From Mactromeris polynyma (taxonomy: Eukaryota > Mollusca > Bivalvia > Venerida > Mactridae), in NCBI GenBank assembly GCA_032209605.1, contig JASFXZ010000010.1:11491385-11555384 (forward strand): 64,000 nucleotides of DNA, in the 5' to 3' direction. The position numbers and the translations under genes are program-made. The notes beneath the pieces were generated by a model that ran no database searches, was not told where the DNA came from, and worked only from the letters and a program-made list of their open reading frames with translations. Positions 1 through 10,884 of this stretch are shown in pieces (position 1 is the stretch's first letter; the number at the start of each line of letters is the position of its first letter).

Positions 1-1405
1 ATATTGGTAGAATTGTGTGTTTGTATTATATAGGTAGAATTGTGTTTGTATTATAGGTAGAATTGTGTGTTTGTATTATAGGTAGAATTGTGTGTTTGTA
101 TTATAGGTAGAATTGTGTGTTTGTATTATAGGTAAAATTGTGTGTTTGTATTATAGGTAGAATTGTGTGTTTGTAATATTGGTAGAATTGTGTGTTTGTA
201 TTATAGGTAAAATTGTGTGATTGTGTTATAGGTAGAATTGTGTGTTTGTATTGTAGAACTGTGTGTTTGTATTATAGGTAGACTTGTGTGTTTGTATTAT
301 AGGAAGACTTGTGTGTTTGTATTATAGGTAGAATTGTGTGTTTGTATTATAGGTAGAATTGTGTGTTTGTATTGTAGAATTGTGTGATTGTATTATAGGT
401 AGACTTGTGTGATTGTATTATAAGGAGACTTGTGTGATTGTATTATAGGTAGACTTGTGTGTTTGTATTATAGGTATAATTGTGTGTTTGTATTATAGGT
501 AGAACTGTGTGTTTGTATTATAGGTAGAATTGTGTTTTTGTATTATAGAAAAAAAGCAGTGTTTGTATTATAGGTAGAATTGTGTGTTTGTATTATAGGT
601 AGAATTGTGTGTTTGTATTATAGGTAGAATTGTGTGTTTGTATTAAAGGTAGAATTGTGTGTTTGTATTATAGGTAGAATTGTGTGTTTGTAATATTGGT
701 AGAATTGTGTGTTTGTATTATATAGGTAGAATTTGTGATTGTATTATAGGTAGAATTGTGTGATTGTATTATAGGTAGACTTGTGTGATTGTATTATAGC
801 TAAACTTGTGTGTTTGTATCATTGGTAGAATTGTGTGTTTGTATTGTAGAACTGTGTGTTTGTATCATTGGTAGAATTGTGTGTTTGTATTATAGGTAGA
901 ATTGTGTGTTTGTATTATAGGTAGACTTGTGTGTTTGTATTATAGGTAGACTTGTGTGTTTGTATTATAGGTAGAATTGTGTGTTTGTATCATTGGTAGA
1001 ATTGTGTGTTTGTATTATAGGTAGAATTGTGTGTTTGTATTATAGGTAGAATTGTGTGATTGTATTATAGGTAGAATCATGTGCTGTACTATAGGTAGAA
1101 TTGTGTGATTGTATTATAGGTAGAATTGTGTGTTTGTATTATAGGTAGACTTGTGTGATTGTATTATAGGAAGAATTGTGTGTTTGTATTATAGGTAGAC
1201 TTGTGTGTTTGTATTATAGGTATACTTGTGTGATTGTATTATTGGTAGACTTGTGTGATTGTATTATTGGTAGAATTGTGTGTTTGTATAATAGGTAGAA
1301 TTGTGTGTTTGTATTGTAGGTAGAATTGTGTGTTTGTATTATAGACAAAATTACATGTTTGTGTTACATAGGTAGAAATATGTGTTGGTTTTACATAGGT
1401 AGAAT
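1..1405. repeat. 25-bp minisatellite, about 56 copies, runs off left edge
   Basis: Unit TTATAGGTAGAATTGTGTG plus TTTGTA, with variants (GACTT for GAATT, GATTG for GTTTG) and occasional short units. The last copies near 1340-1400 are degenerate. No coding content. Confidence 0.95.
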
Positions 1406-1429
1406 CCTGATGTAACAAATTATCTCTTC

Positions 1430-2140
1430 AAGGTCATAAAAGCGTTAAACTTTGAACAGTTTGGCTTATAAGTGTAAAATTTGATAGATTGTTCTCCCTT
1501 GATTATGAACGTTCTATATAGTCATTACAAACTTGGACAATACAGAATTTCTCTGTGTGTTCCTTTATCTAAATTAGCTCTTTATGTAACTTGTTCATGT
1601 CTGTATTCTGGAGGTGTTTTGCTCATGAAAACTGATGTGATGTTGATAACACTGATAGCCAAGAGCTTAGGGTGAGATATGTGTTCCTCTATTGTTCTTG
1701 TAGTAAATTGGTTCTTCATTGTTATAATATATTATATAAATCTGTCATATCAGCACATTATCTCAAAGATTATTTATTCACCTGAAATTTAGAGGAATGG
1801 TGGAAGGGGCGGGGCGGGGCCCCTTGAGAGGGGACAATATAATTTTAGGGGAAAAACAAGGGAAATAATTTACATGGCAAGCTACACATTTTTGTGTCTA
1901 AATCTAGTATTTCAGTGGTATATTTATCACAATTAGCAAAGAGAACTCACTCTTTGGTCGGTCGGAAATGATATCAATATAGTTGATTTTATCCCCCTGA
2001 AGTGGCTGTGGTAGGGGAAGTCAACACAGAACAGGGAAAATAATTTATGTACTTTTCGTTGAGGTGAAATTTTAATTGCATTTTCGTCCCAGATGGGTCC
2101 AAAAATGTCTCCTTCAGACCTTACAATAGCATCTTGTATG
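1430..2140. other. no gene seen
   Basis: AT-rich unique sequence with a short G-rich run (ggggcggggcggggcccc near 1806). No exon-like sequence recognised. Possibly DCP1 upstream or first-intron DNA. Confidence 0.5.
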
Positions 2141-2273
2141 TACAGTGAAACCAGAGTATCTAACCCGAACCTCTTCCAGACCGGATCGATTGTTCGGTTT
2201 TCACCAACAAAAGTGTTCCGTTTAGACAGTAGTTTGGTTTACAAAGGGTTCGGCATTGACGAGTTTCACTGTA
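2141..2273. mobile_element. short TIR element, TACAGTGAAAC ends
   Basis: Left end TACAGTGAAACCAGAG and right end GAGTTTCACTGTA are inverted repeats starting at TA, as in pogo/Tigger-type MITEs. About 133 bp, no ORF. Confidence 0.6.
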
Positions 2274-2626
2274 TGAAATAATGTCAAGTATACCTCATTG
2301 TCTGACAGGTTTCACTGTATGAAATAATGTCAAGTATACCTCATTGTCTGACAGGTTTCACTGTATGAAATAATGTCAAGTATATCTCATTGTCTGACAG
2401 GTTTCACTGTATGAAATAATGTCAAGTATACCTCATTGTCTGACAGGTTTCACTGTATGAAATAATGTCAAGTATACCTCATTGTCTGACAGGTTTCACT
2501 GTATGAAATAATGTCAAGTATATCTCATTGTCTGACAGGTTTCACTGTATGAAATAATGTCAAGTATACCTCATTGTCTGACAGGTTTCACTGTATGAAA
2601 TAATGTCAAGTATACCTCATTGTCTC
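2263..2626. repeat. 46-bp tandem repeat, eight copies
   Basis: Unit starts GTTTCACTGTATGAAATAAT and ends ATTGTCTGACAG. Copies are almost identical. The first 11 bases of each unit are the right terminal repeat of the adjoining element. Confidence 0.93.
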
Positions 2627-2902
2627 TGTGATATTGTGCTTCAATGTCTATATATATTATACAACAAAGCACAAAGAGAGACAAACAATTTCTGGTTGTA
2701 GGTTGTAAAGCATCTATACACCAGCAGTAATACATAGAGTACATAGAGTTGATATTTGTAGAGTAGAATGTGGTTGCTGCTGCCTTGGACACTAAAACAT
2801 TATAACAATTGCATGTGAAACCCTGGTAGTAATATCAGTATTGGTTCTGAAGAAAGTTGGTTGCAAAAAACTGTCCATAAAAATACACAGTGAATTTTTT
2901 TT

Positions 2903-3187
2903 TTAAATATTTTTACTGCCTGTGCCTTTTCAATTGGGAAAATTATATTAATTGGCGGAATAAATCCTGTTGTTTCGCTGATAAATAAAAAATACTTTTC
3001 AGCAGTGGCTGGTGTTTGTTATATATATGAGGTGATGTTGGAGCAAAGATTCTTTTATAAAAAGGTTAGATACACGAAAACTTCAGTCAGAGGGGAAAAA
3101 TGAAAAAAGAATTGGGAAAAAATGATCTTTTGTGAAAAATGGACACTTTTTAATAAGGGGAAAAAGCTTTTATTCGGCAGTAAAATT
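2903..3187. mobile_element. MITE with TTTTTACTGCC ends, copy 1
   Basis: Starts TTTTTACTGCCTGTGCC and ends TTCGGCAGTAAAATTAAC. The inside (AATTGGGAAAA, GGTTAGATAC, GGGGAAAAA) recurs inverted at 38488-38815 and partly at 7573-7850. Confidence 0.7.
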
Positions 3188-3757
3188 AACAAAAATCGCT
3201 GATTCTGTATTATTAATTATGGTAGTCTTAAGTTGGAGGTGATCTGTAAGAGAAGTTTTGCTGTAATCATTTTAAATTTACATTCATTTGTGAGCATTGT
3301 ATAAAATAATGTGCTAATACAGGGTTATTGATTCTAACTGCTAGAGAATGTTTGTTAAATCACTTCCAGACTTATTTTTTCATTGAAGTTAAATTGCGTG
3401 TAGATTCCAAACAAATATCCACAGCGGAGGGAGGGGGGGGGGGGGATAGTCTAGCATCATCTTAGTTTTCTTCATTGATTATGTTTTAAGCAAGTTTTAT
3501 ATTGAACTTTAGGAATTTGACGTTTATATAAAGTACACATGTCCCTTCTGTATTTTGGGACTTCATGAAAGTGAATTGGATTGTTTAAAAGTTCAAATAT
3601 GGTGTAATATTGTAATGTCCCTGTGACTGTCATCAGTCGTCTGTCTGCTGTCCATGGTAAACAATTAGCTTGTGAACACTCTAGAGGTCACAGTTTTGGT
3701 CCAGTCTTGATCAAACTTGGTCAGATGTTGTGTGATGAAAGTGTGACTTGTCTAAAA

Positions 3758-4113
3758 TACAGTAAAACCTCAATAATAAGACCACCCTTGGGACCCTTGA
3801 ATATTGGCCTCAAAGTCTCAAAGCATCTTGAATAGAAATCTCAGCTCAATTTGAGATTTTGCTCAAAATAGAGACTGAGATTGAGACAAATCTCATTTGA
3901 ATCTTTTGAAAAAAAAGTATGAAAAAACTAGGGATGTCAACGAATATTCGAATATTGAGATGCTTTGGAAGATCAGGTCTGGTCTTCTTATTGAGGTTGT
4001 CCTAATGTTTAGGTTGAATAAAGAGCAAAACAGTGATAATTGACTTGAAAAATATGGTCTTAATTTGAGGTGGTCCTATTATTGAGGTGGTCTTTAAGTG
4101 AGGTTTTACTGTA
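3758..4113. mobile_element. CAGTAAAACCTC-type TIR element with nested insertion
   Basis: Ends TACAGTAAAACCTCA and TGAGGTTTTACTGTA, with internal GACCACC/GGTGGTC motifs. Positions about 3825-3990 hold an AATCTCAGCTCAATTTGAGA segment related to the element at 42226-42477. Confidence 0.75.
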
Positions 4114-4191
4114 TAAATGATGAAGGATATATACTATCATTCACTCTCACATCTCATTGATAACAAATTGCACAATCAGAATTGTTTTTTC

Positions 4192-4370
4192 TACAGTTGA
4201 ACCTTTACAATAAGACCCATCAGATTTGAAGAAAGTTGGTCTTATTAATGAGGTGGTCTGATTATTGAGGTAAAATGTGGAAGAAAAATTGAAAACTTGT
4301 TAATGAATATATGGTCTTAATAATGAAGTGGTCTTATATGAGGTGTTTTGTTAAGTGATGTTTTACTGTA
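4192..4370. mobile_element. CAGTAAAACCTC-type TIR element, diverged
   Basis: Ends TACAGTTGAACCTT and GATGTTTTACTGTA. Same internal GGTCTTATTA/GAGGTGGTC motifs as the copy at 3758. Confidence 0.65.
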
Positions 4371-4897
4371 TTATTTAACAAAATGAAATTAACAGTCAAA
4401 CACAGTTTTTTTGTCAATTTGAATTAATTAGTGTTGTCACAAACATGGAATTCACTTCTTTAAATGCCTGGAAATATGCTTATATGAATAGTTCTATTAC
4501 TTTAGCATATGATAAACTATCTCGGTGCCAAATTAGAAAAAATTCTCCCCATTGTAACATGCTGACTACAACCTGCACACTGAAACGTCTTCTGGTTCTT
4601 GTGAAAATGTTCACTTACATATACACTGCCATCCAAAAGTTCCTTCACACTTCGATAATTTCCCATTGCCATTGATGTATTTTCATATTTGTTTCACATG
4701 CATTAAATCGAAAAATGCTTTTTAGCACAGCAATACTTTTCTGTAGAAGTATTTATAAATTTGTACTGAAACAAATTATCTCACACATATTGGTTTCGGA
4801 TGCAGACCGATTGATGCTGCTGCCGAGATGCGCAAATTTTTAATTCTTAACTATCCTTCACAGAAGTGAGATGAATAATTTTACTTAAAGGTCATAC

Positions 4898-4974
4898 CGA
4901 GGGTTCAGTGCAAGAATATGCTTACTCCTACGTATTTATATAGGAGTTAGTATAGTCTTGCACTGAACCCTCGA
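4898..4974. mobile_element. 77-bp hairpin MITE, copy 1
   Basis: Near-perfect inverted repeat: left arm CGAGGGTTCAGTGCAAGA, right arm TCTTGCACTGAACCCTCG, loop around GTATTTATA. One of six copies; see 17171, 32741, 39548, 41256 and 49443. Confidence 0.9.
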
Positions 4975-5470
4975 ATTACATGTTTTATTTGAAATTCTGT
5001 AAGAAAGAGTAATGAAATTCAAAATATTCCAAGTGTGAAGAAACTTTTGGATGGCAGTGTATATAATGTAACTTGATTATAAATCCCTGTAATGTAATAT
5101 AAACTTCATTTTCTATTCATAAACATCGGCTTCATATATAAGTTTATGAAACTGCTAATATTGGTAACTTATTAGCTGTTACGGTGAAGATTCTTGAAAT
5201 ATGTCTATTTCTATCAAAGCATTTGTTTGGCAATGTGCCAAAGTAATTATGTTTAATTACTGAATTTGACTATAATATGTGAATTATTGGGAATCTTATT
5301 TTCTCCAGAAGTGACTGGTGGAAGTCTTACATTGTCTAGTACTGATGTACTGGCTGTTCCATTTTACGAACCGTCCTCGTTAAAACTAATACAAAATCTA
5401 TCATATAACTTTGTGTGTATAACAAATTACTTAATTTATATCAGTCTTTGTTAAATAACGGAATTAGATA

Positions 5471-5640
5471 GGCCTGCCCTTTTAGCTTAGTTGGTTAAGG
5501 GCTAGGCTGTCACTCGTGGGGTATGGGTTTTATTACTGGGCAGGGTACTGGGCTTGTTCAGTGACATTTTGCTATAGTCGTTTGTCTACTACCTCTTGAT
5601 TCATATCGGGAAGTTGTCGTCTGCTTTCATCTGGGCAGGT
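5471..5640 (+). mobile_element. degraded tRNA-derived SINE
   Basis: Head like a tRNA A box (TTTTAGCTTAGTTGGTTAAG), body TGACATTTTGCTATAGTCG. The body matches the element at 17866 (TGACATTTCGCTGCAGTC). The B box is decayed. Confidence 0.6.
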
Positions 5641-5689
5641 TGGAACTAACCCCCTGGGGAAATTACCATTGCAGATTTTTACATTTACA

Positions 5690-5925
5690 ACAATTAGCAC
5701 AATGGCTGACCATGGTGGTATCATGGTCTGCCATGGTTTGCACCATAGTCTCAGCCATGGTTTGCACCATGGTCTACCATGTCCACATTCAACCATGGTC
5801 AGATGACAGTCAACCATGATCAGTACTGACCATGGTTAAACATGGTTGACCATGATTGTTTAACCATGATTTACCATAGCCAAACCAGGCTCAAGCATTG
5901 CCAACCATGGAATAGTCTTTGATCT
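5690..5925. repeat. CCATGG-rich cluster
   Basis: Irregular run of CCATGG, ACCATGGT, ACCATGAT and ACCATAGT motifs, over 15 in 235 bp, many self-palindromic. Spacing is not constant, so not a simple tandem repeat. Confidence 0.75.
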
Positions 5926-6194
5926 GGGTACTCAATAAAAAGGATCGCCCTGACTGAACGTGGAACTGCGGGGTAACATTATATGCAATCCGCAGGTATA
6001 AATTATTTCAAACTGATTCTTTTAAATGAGGACAATGTCGTAAGCCACATTTTGTAAAGGGTTCATGCAGTCCTTCGAAACGTCCTTGAATTGATCCTTG
6101 TACTTGGAAACTCCTTGAAAATGACTGAAAGCTGGAAAACTACTTGAATTATGAGAAATTTGCTTTAATTTTGTCTGAAACTCCTTGAAAAATG

Positions 6195-6415
6195 TTCTGT
6201 CTGTTACTTTTACGCCATTTCTTCTGACATCGCCATTTCTTCTGACATTTCTTACATCGACATTTCTTCTTACATCGCCATTTCATCTTACATCACCACT
6301 TCCTCTAATATCGCCATTTCTTCTAACTTCGTCATTTCTTCTTACATCGCTATTTCATCTTACATCACCACTTCCTCTAATATCGCCATTTCTTCTAACT
6401 TCGTCATTTCTTTGC
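6195..6415. repeat. degenerate short-period tandem repeat
   Basis: Repeats of CTTACATCGCCATTTCTTC-like units, with a higher-order duplication near 6325-6400. The 77-residue Leu/Ser/Thr-rich ORF over it only reflects the repeat. Confidence 0.8.
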
Positions 6416-6419
6416 TAGT

Positions 6420-7570
6420 TTCCATGTCTGTTTCAATTAAAAAATCAAACCCTGTTGTTTTGGATAGAAAATTTTCGATGAAATTTGTACTTGAATACTT
6501 AAAGACCTTGAAAAGTCTCAGATGTTTGGCATGAAACATATTGTACTACATACATTAAAAAAAAATCATGTTGTAAGATTGTTACGCAGGTAACTTCCTG
6601 TAATTATGCTATGAATAGCCATTGTCAATAAGATGATTTGTTTGGTATTTACTCCAGGTGATCGGAATATCTCTCCTACATAGTTTGGCTTCAGGTTTCT
6701 GTGGAATATTAAATTTATCATAAAATTTTGATGTGGGCTATAAACACTGGTAGTTCTTTCCTGTGAAACTTCTAGGTGAAAATTTTAATTTTCCCATCTT
6801 GCTGTTGATCTCTATTTCCTGTTTGATAGATACACAGGTTCTTGAAGCAATGATTTTAATGTTTAATGTTATTATTATAGTAAATAGTCCGTACAGAAAA
6901 TTAATAAAGTTTGCATATCTGTATTCTCGCGGTACTTATCAAATAATGAATAATGAAGAAATAACAGTTAACTTAAAATCAAATACCAACACATAATCAT
7001 AAATTTCAAACCTTTCCCAATTCCTAACAGCATTAAATTAATGAAAAAATGTTGAATGTTTGTTACAAAAGTAAACAAATGTACATGGGGTCACCGCCAT
7101 ATTTACAGGATGACGTCATCACTATTCTCGCGGTATTTCAATTATAATCTAAAAATAGACAAAGTATTGGCCTCAGAAAACTAAATTGAACTGTTTTGTG
7201 CACGACTAACTATCCTGCAAGAGAAATAATTAAGTGGTCTGAAACCTAAAATGCGTGTGGTGGAGAAAAGCAGACGAACATAAAACTCATGATTTTTTTT
7301 TAATTGACACAATTTTATTTTTGATAGAAAATGATTTTATTAACATTTTGTCGCAAATGCTTACCAAAATATGGTGAATATTGATAGGTAAGACTGTTTT
7401 TTGCTTGAGAAAAAAAAGTAGGTCAACCACGTTTTTTCGTAATCACCCGTTGGTGGAGGACAGCAACTACCGCGAGAATAGTGATAGCGCGAGAATAGTG
7501 ATGATGACCATACCTGTGGGTATATATATAACGCTGAGGATATAGAGTTGACACGGTGAATTTTTTTTGT
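6420..7570. other. no gene seen
   Basis: AT-rich DNA without recognisable exons. Holds a few TTCTCGCGGTA/TACCGCGAGAATAG motifs (6925, 7123, 7470, 7490) that look like pieces of a short dispersed element. Confidence 0.4.
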
Positions 7571-7572
7571 TC

Positions 7573-7850
7573 AATTTTTACTGCCGAATTTCGGCCGTTT
7601 CCCCTTGCAAAAAAGCCTTCATTTCCCCCAAAAAAGTGTCATTTTTTCCCCAAAAATTAAAAAGAACTGGACTTTTTTTACCATCCTGAAAAGAGCACTG
7701 AGATGAAAGAGGGAAAAGTGATATTACATTCATCAAAAGCAGGAAAATAAAACATTTATAAGTAAAATAACCGTGCTCTTATTTTCCCAAATTTGGGACT
7801 TATCGCGCATTTTCCAAATTGAAGTAAAATTATTTTCAAAAAATCACTGT
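7573..7850. mobile_element. MITE with TTTTTACTGCC end, copy 2 (decayed)
   Basis: Starts TTTTTACTGCCGAATTTCGG; has CCAAAAAAGTGTCATTTTT and ends near CAAATTGAAGTAAAATTATT. Related to the 38488 copy in the same orientation. Confidence 0.6.
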
Positions 7851-8044
7851 GACTTTTGGCAGATTTTGCTCATGGAAATGGTAGAAGTATTACATACCAT
7901 ACAACTTGTTATAAAAGCCTCACCATCTGGAAGTTGGTTCTCTACTTCTAAAAAATAACTTGTAACAATTTAAACTAGCCCAGTGGGTAAACTTTCCAAG
8001 GTAAACTGTATAAAAATGTTTAAAATGTCTTAGCATTTTGGAAA

Positions 8045-8340
8045 ATTTGCATTTTGGAAAAATGGCCTTTTTGCAATGGGCCGATAATAATTTTTTTCGG
8101 CGCAGCCGTACTAACATGGTTTTGCTAATTGCATATTCAGTGTTTTGTAAACCAATCAAATCTGACGTTAACCACCAAGGCAATTTCGCGCCATTTCTCT
8201 TCAATTTAAAAATGTATCTGTAGTATAGCATAATTGAATGACCGGCAGTAGTAACATTAAGCATTCTTTTTGTTGAACCACAAATTTTAATCCCAGATTG
8301 CAACAAATGTGCACACTTCAAGTTACGCCGACCATCTTTT
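8045..8340 (-). repeat. dispersed repeat, copy 1
   Basis: Contains GCCGTACTAACATGGTTTTG and ACCAAGGCAATTTC. The reverse complement recurs at 21290-21595 (CAAAACCATGTTAGTACGGC). The 133-residue ORF over it is not supported as a gene. Confidence 0.75.
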
Positions 8341-10440
8341 TTAAAGATATTTCTTGTTATGGTATGTTCCTTTGAGCAATAACACTACAGTTTAATGTAG
8401 GCATATAATGTGTTAATATATATATCCGGTATAAGCAGTGAAGGTTTTAAGTTATAAAAATCAATGTTGGGTATAGGAAGTATTTTCTGATATGTGTGTA
8501 TGGAGTCTATACACTGTTAGCAGTTCATCTGAAATTGTATCATGATTTTAGCAATATATTCAAACATATGTTCAGCTGTTCTATGATAATGGTTTGGTAT
8601 TATCATGCTTCTGTCATGGCAATTGCATGAGAACAGCTGTTGGAGAATAATTGTGTGTTCTCTTGTCATTGATACAATGTTGAATTTCCGACATATGTCG
8701 TGTGTAAACAGCATAATAGGAAATTGGATTAATTTTGATCTGCTTAAGAATGTACGTACTGTATCACCATGATGTTGTCCGGCTTAAAAATTTATCGTCA
8801 GGCTTGGTGTCATTGTCTGGATGACACGCTCAAACTCGACACCCTTACCCTACGAATGTACTAATTGCCATGTCATGACGGTGTCAAGGTCAAACTTATG
8901 TCAGACTTGGCACTATAGTTTGACACGTACCCTTACTTTACCTCCTTACCGGACAGCATTGTGTACACCAGACAGAGACATCTCCATCAGTTACGTATTG
9001 CAGCTTTTACTCTTGTATTGCTCTGATAGGCCTACTGGTCACAATGGAACCACGTCAGGAATATGCAAGTTCACGACGAAAATTTGGGGGATTTCGTAGC
9101 TTGTCTTTCTGCTTTCTCAGTCTTTTCCTGTCGGGAAAGCAACTAAAATTTTATTTAACCACTTCCACAGTGTTCATGTCCTAAGAAATTTAACCACAAC
9201 AGAAAAATGTATATTTCGTAGTACAATATTATCGTGGGTTTCATTACGACCTAGGCTTTTACCAGGTTATTAATGATTCTTTGGTGCATATTACCATCAT
9301 GTGCAACTGTTGTCCATAATTGTTTTATTTTATAAATTTTCTCATTTCAACCTGTGAAACCTGAGATACTTTACCAATGTGCAGAGAATTTTAATTCTAA
9401 TAAATGGTCGAACTAAGGTTTATTGATTGTTTATACCTCCTTGTTTGGTGCCTACGTGAAATGATGTCTGTAACTGAAACGCTTGAATGCACTAATCATG
9501 GTCATCCAAAATGTGCTTTGGCAATTTCGGTAGCTTTCGTAAGAAACCAACGGCTGTATAAGGAAAACTCACCGGGATTCCCCTGTTGCTATTAATAAAC
9601 CAGGAAATATCACAGAAATCTGTTGAATATCACTTGTTACGGACTGGAAAAACTTTACTCCTGGACAAATCAGAAAGCATTTATTTTTAGATTGTATGAA
9701 ATAAATTATAATTGAGTACAGTAACTGTTACAATAGCTTTGCACCCTCAAATTACTGTTTTAGTGGTGATGGCTGCAAATTTTCCAAATTCAAGAATGAC
9801 ACAAAGTCTGTTGTCATAGTAATAGACTTTAATGTCTTCAATGAGAAATTGTCAGTGTGCAGGAACTTTTGGAGAGCAGTGTATTACTCCAGCTACGTAA
9901 GAGAAACTGATATATAGTTCCATGTACTGGACATAAAGATGGAAAAAGAAGCAGTATTTGAGGCTGGTCCTGGTTCTTCCTTAGTGTTGTAGATATGTTA
10001 CAATTGAATAGTGTTTTAGTGTACATATAATAGGAAAATGAAAACATTTTCAATTATTTTTCCAATTGTGAATCAAAATACTCTCTTGTGATTCTATTCG
10101 ATTTTCTATAATGTTCGTAGTCTGATTATACTAAACTGATAATGTCTACATGTCTAACTTCACTATTAAACTGCTGTACATGGACATAACACGCTAAGTA
10201 GTATTAAGAAATGATATTTTAGGTGTATTTGAATATATGATTTCATTTATATTAAGAGAATTGTGAAATGATATCAATGTTGAATACCTGGGTGTCATGG
10301 AGAGAAATGATATATAACATTATTGATTTAAAAAAGTCTATACCATACTGATAAGGATATTGAAATGTTGGTACAATTATATAAATGTATGTTTACTGAG
10401 CTGAGTAGTAATCGGAAGTTAATGCCTACTTTATTTTCCG
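8341..10440. other. no gene seen
   Basis: AT-rich DNA without exon-like sequence or strong repeats that I can recognise. The DCP1 first exon was looked for here and not found. Confidence 0.4.
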
Positions 10441-10446
10441 CTGTCC

Positions 10447-10557
10447 GCATCGTCAACTCTGCGCTGTGGCATCGTCAACTCTGCGCTGTGGCATCGTCAA
10501 CTCTGCGCTGTGGCATCGTCAACTCTGCGCTGTGGCATTGTCAACTCTGCGCTGTGC
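10447..10557. repeat. 22-bp tandem repeat, five copies
   Basis: Unit CATCGTCAACTCTGCGCTG plus TGG, nearly identical copies, just upstream of the first visible DCP1 exon. Confidence 0.95.
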
Positions 10558-10756
10558 ACATTTGTGTTTGTTTTTGACGTAATGGTTGCTTTTAGAAACA
10601 AAATGGCCACGCCCAGGATAGTTAAATTTGTTTGGGGACTAAAAAGGTGATGTTTAGGGGCATTTCGGATGTCTGAAAGAGGACATGAAGGTAAATGAAA
10701 GTAAATGCATTTAGCATCATTTCACCCCTTAAGTGAACGTATTTTTATATTTACAG

Positions 10757-10884
10757 ATCTGCCGTACCAGTGACTGGATTTATGATCTTGAATCGACTGG
10801 GACTGAAAAATCTCATTGAACCAATCACCAAGGATCTAGAGTTTCAACAACAAGATCCCTTCCTCTTATATAGAAATGGAAAAA
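10757..10884 (+). CDS. DCP1: DCP1 exon: EVH1 core strands
   Basis: Acceptor TTTACAG precedes it and GTAAGT follows. The frame starts with one nucleotide completing a split codon, probably Arg, then SAVPVTGFMILNRLGLKN and continues to DPFLLYRNGK. This matches the EVH1 segment of DCP1A (NRLNMHNLVEPVNKDLEF). A tRNA-like SINE head lies about 15 bp after the donor. Confidence 0.93.

Noticed and set aside
1..1405. CRISPR-like direct repeats
   Set aside because: Units are contiguous with no unique spacers, and the window is clearly eukaryotic; same reasoning for the other arrays.
7920..8321. 133-codon minus ORF
   Set aside because: Covers a dispersed repeat also present at 21290-21595, where the frame is broken; no family resemblance.
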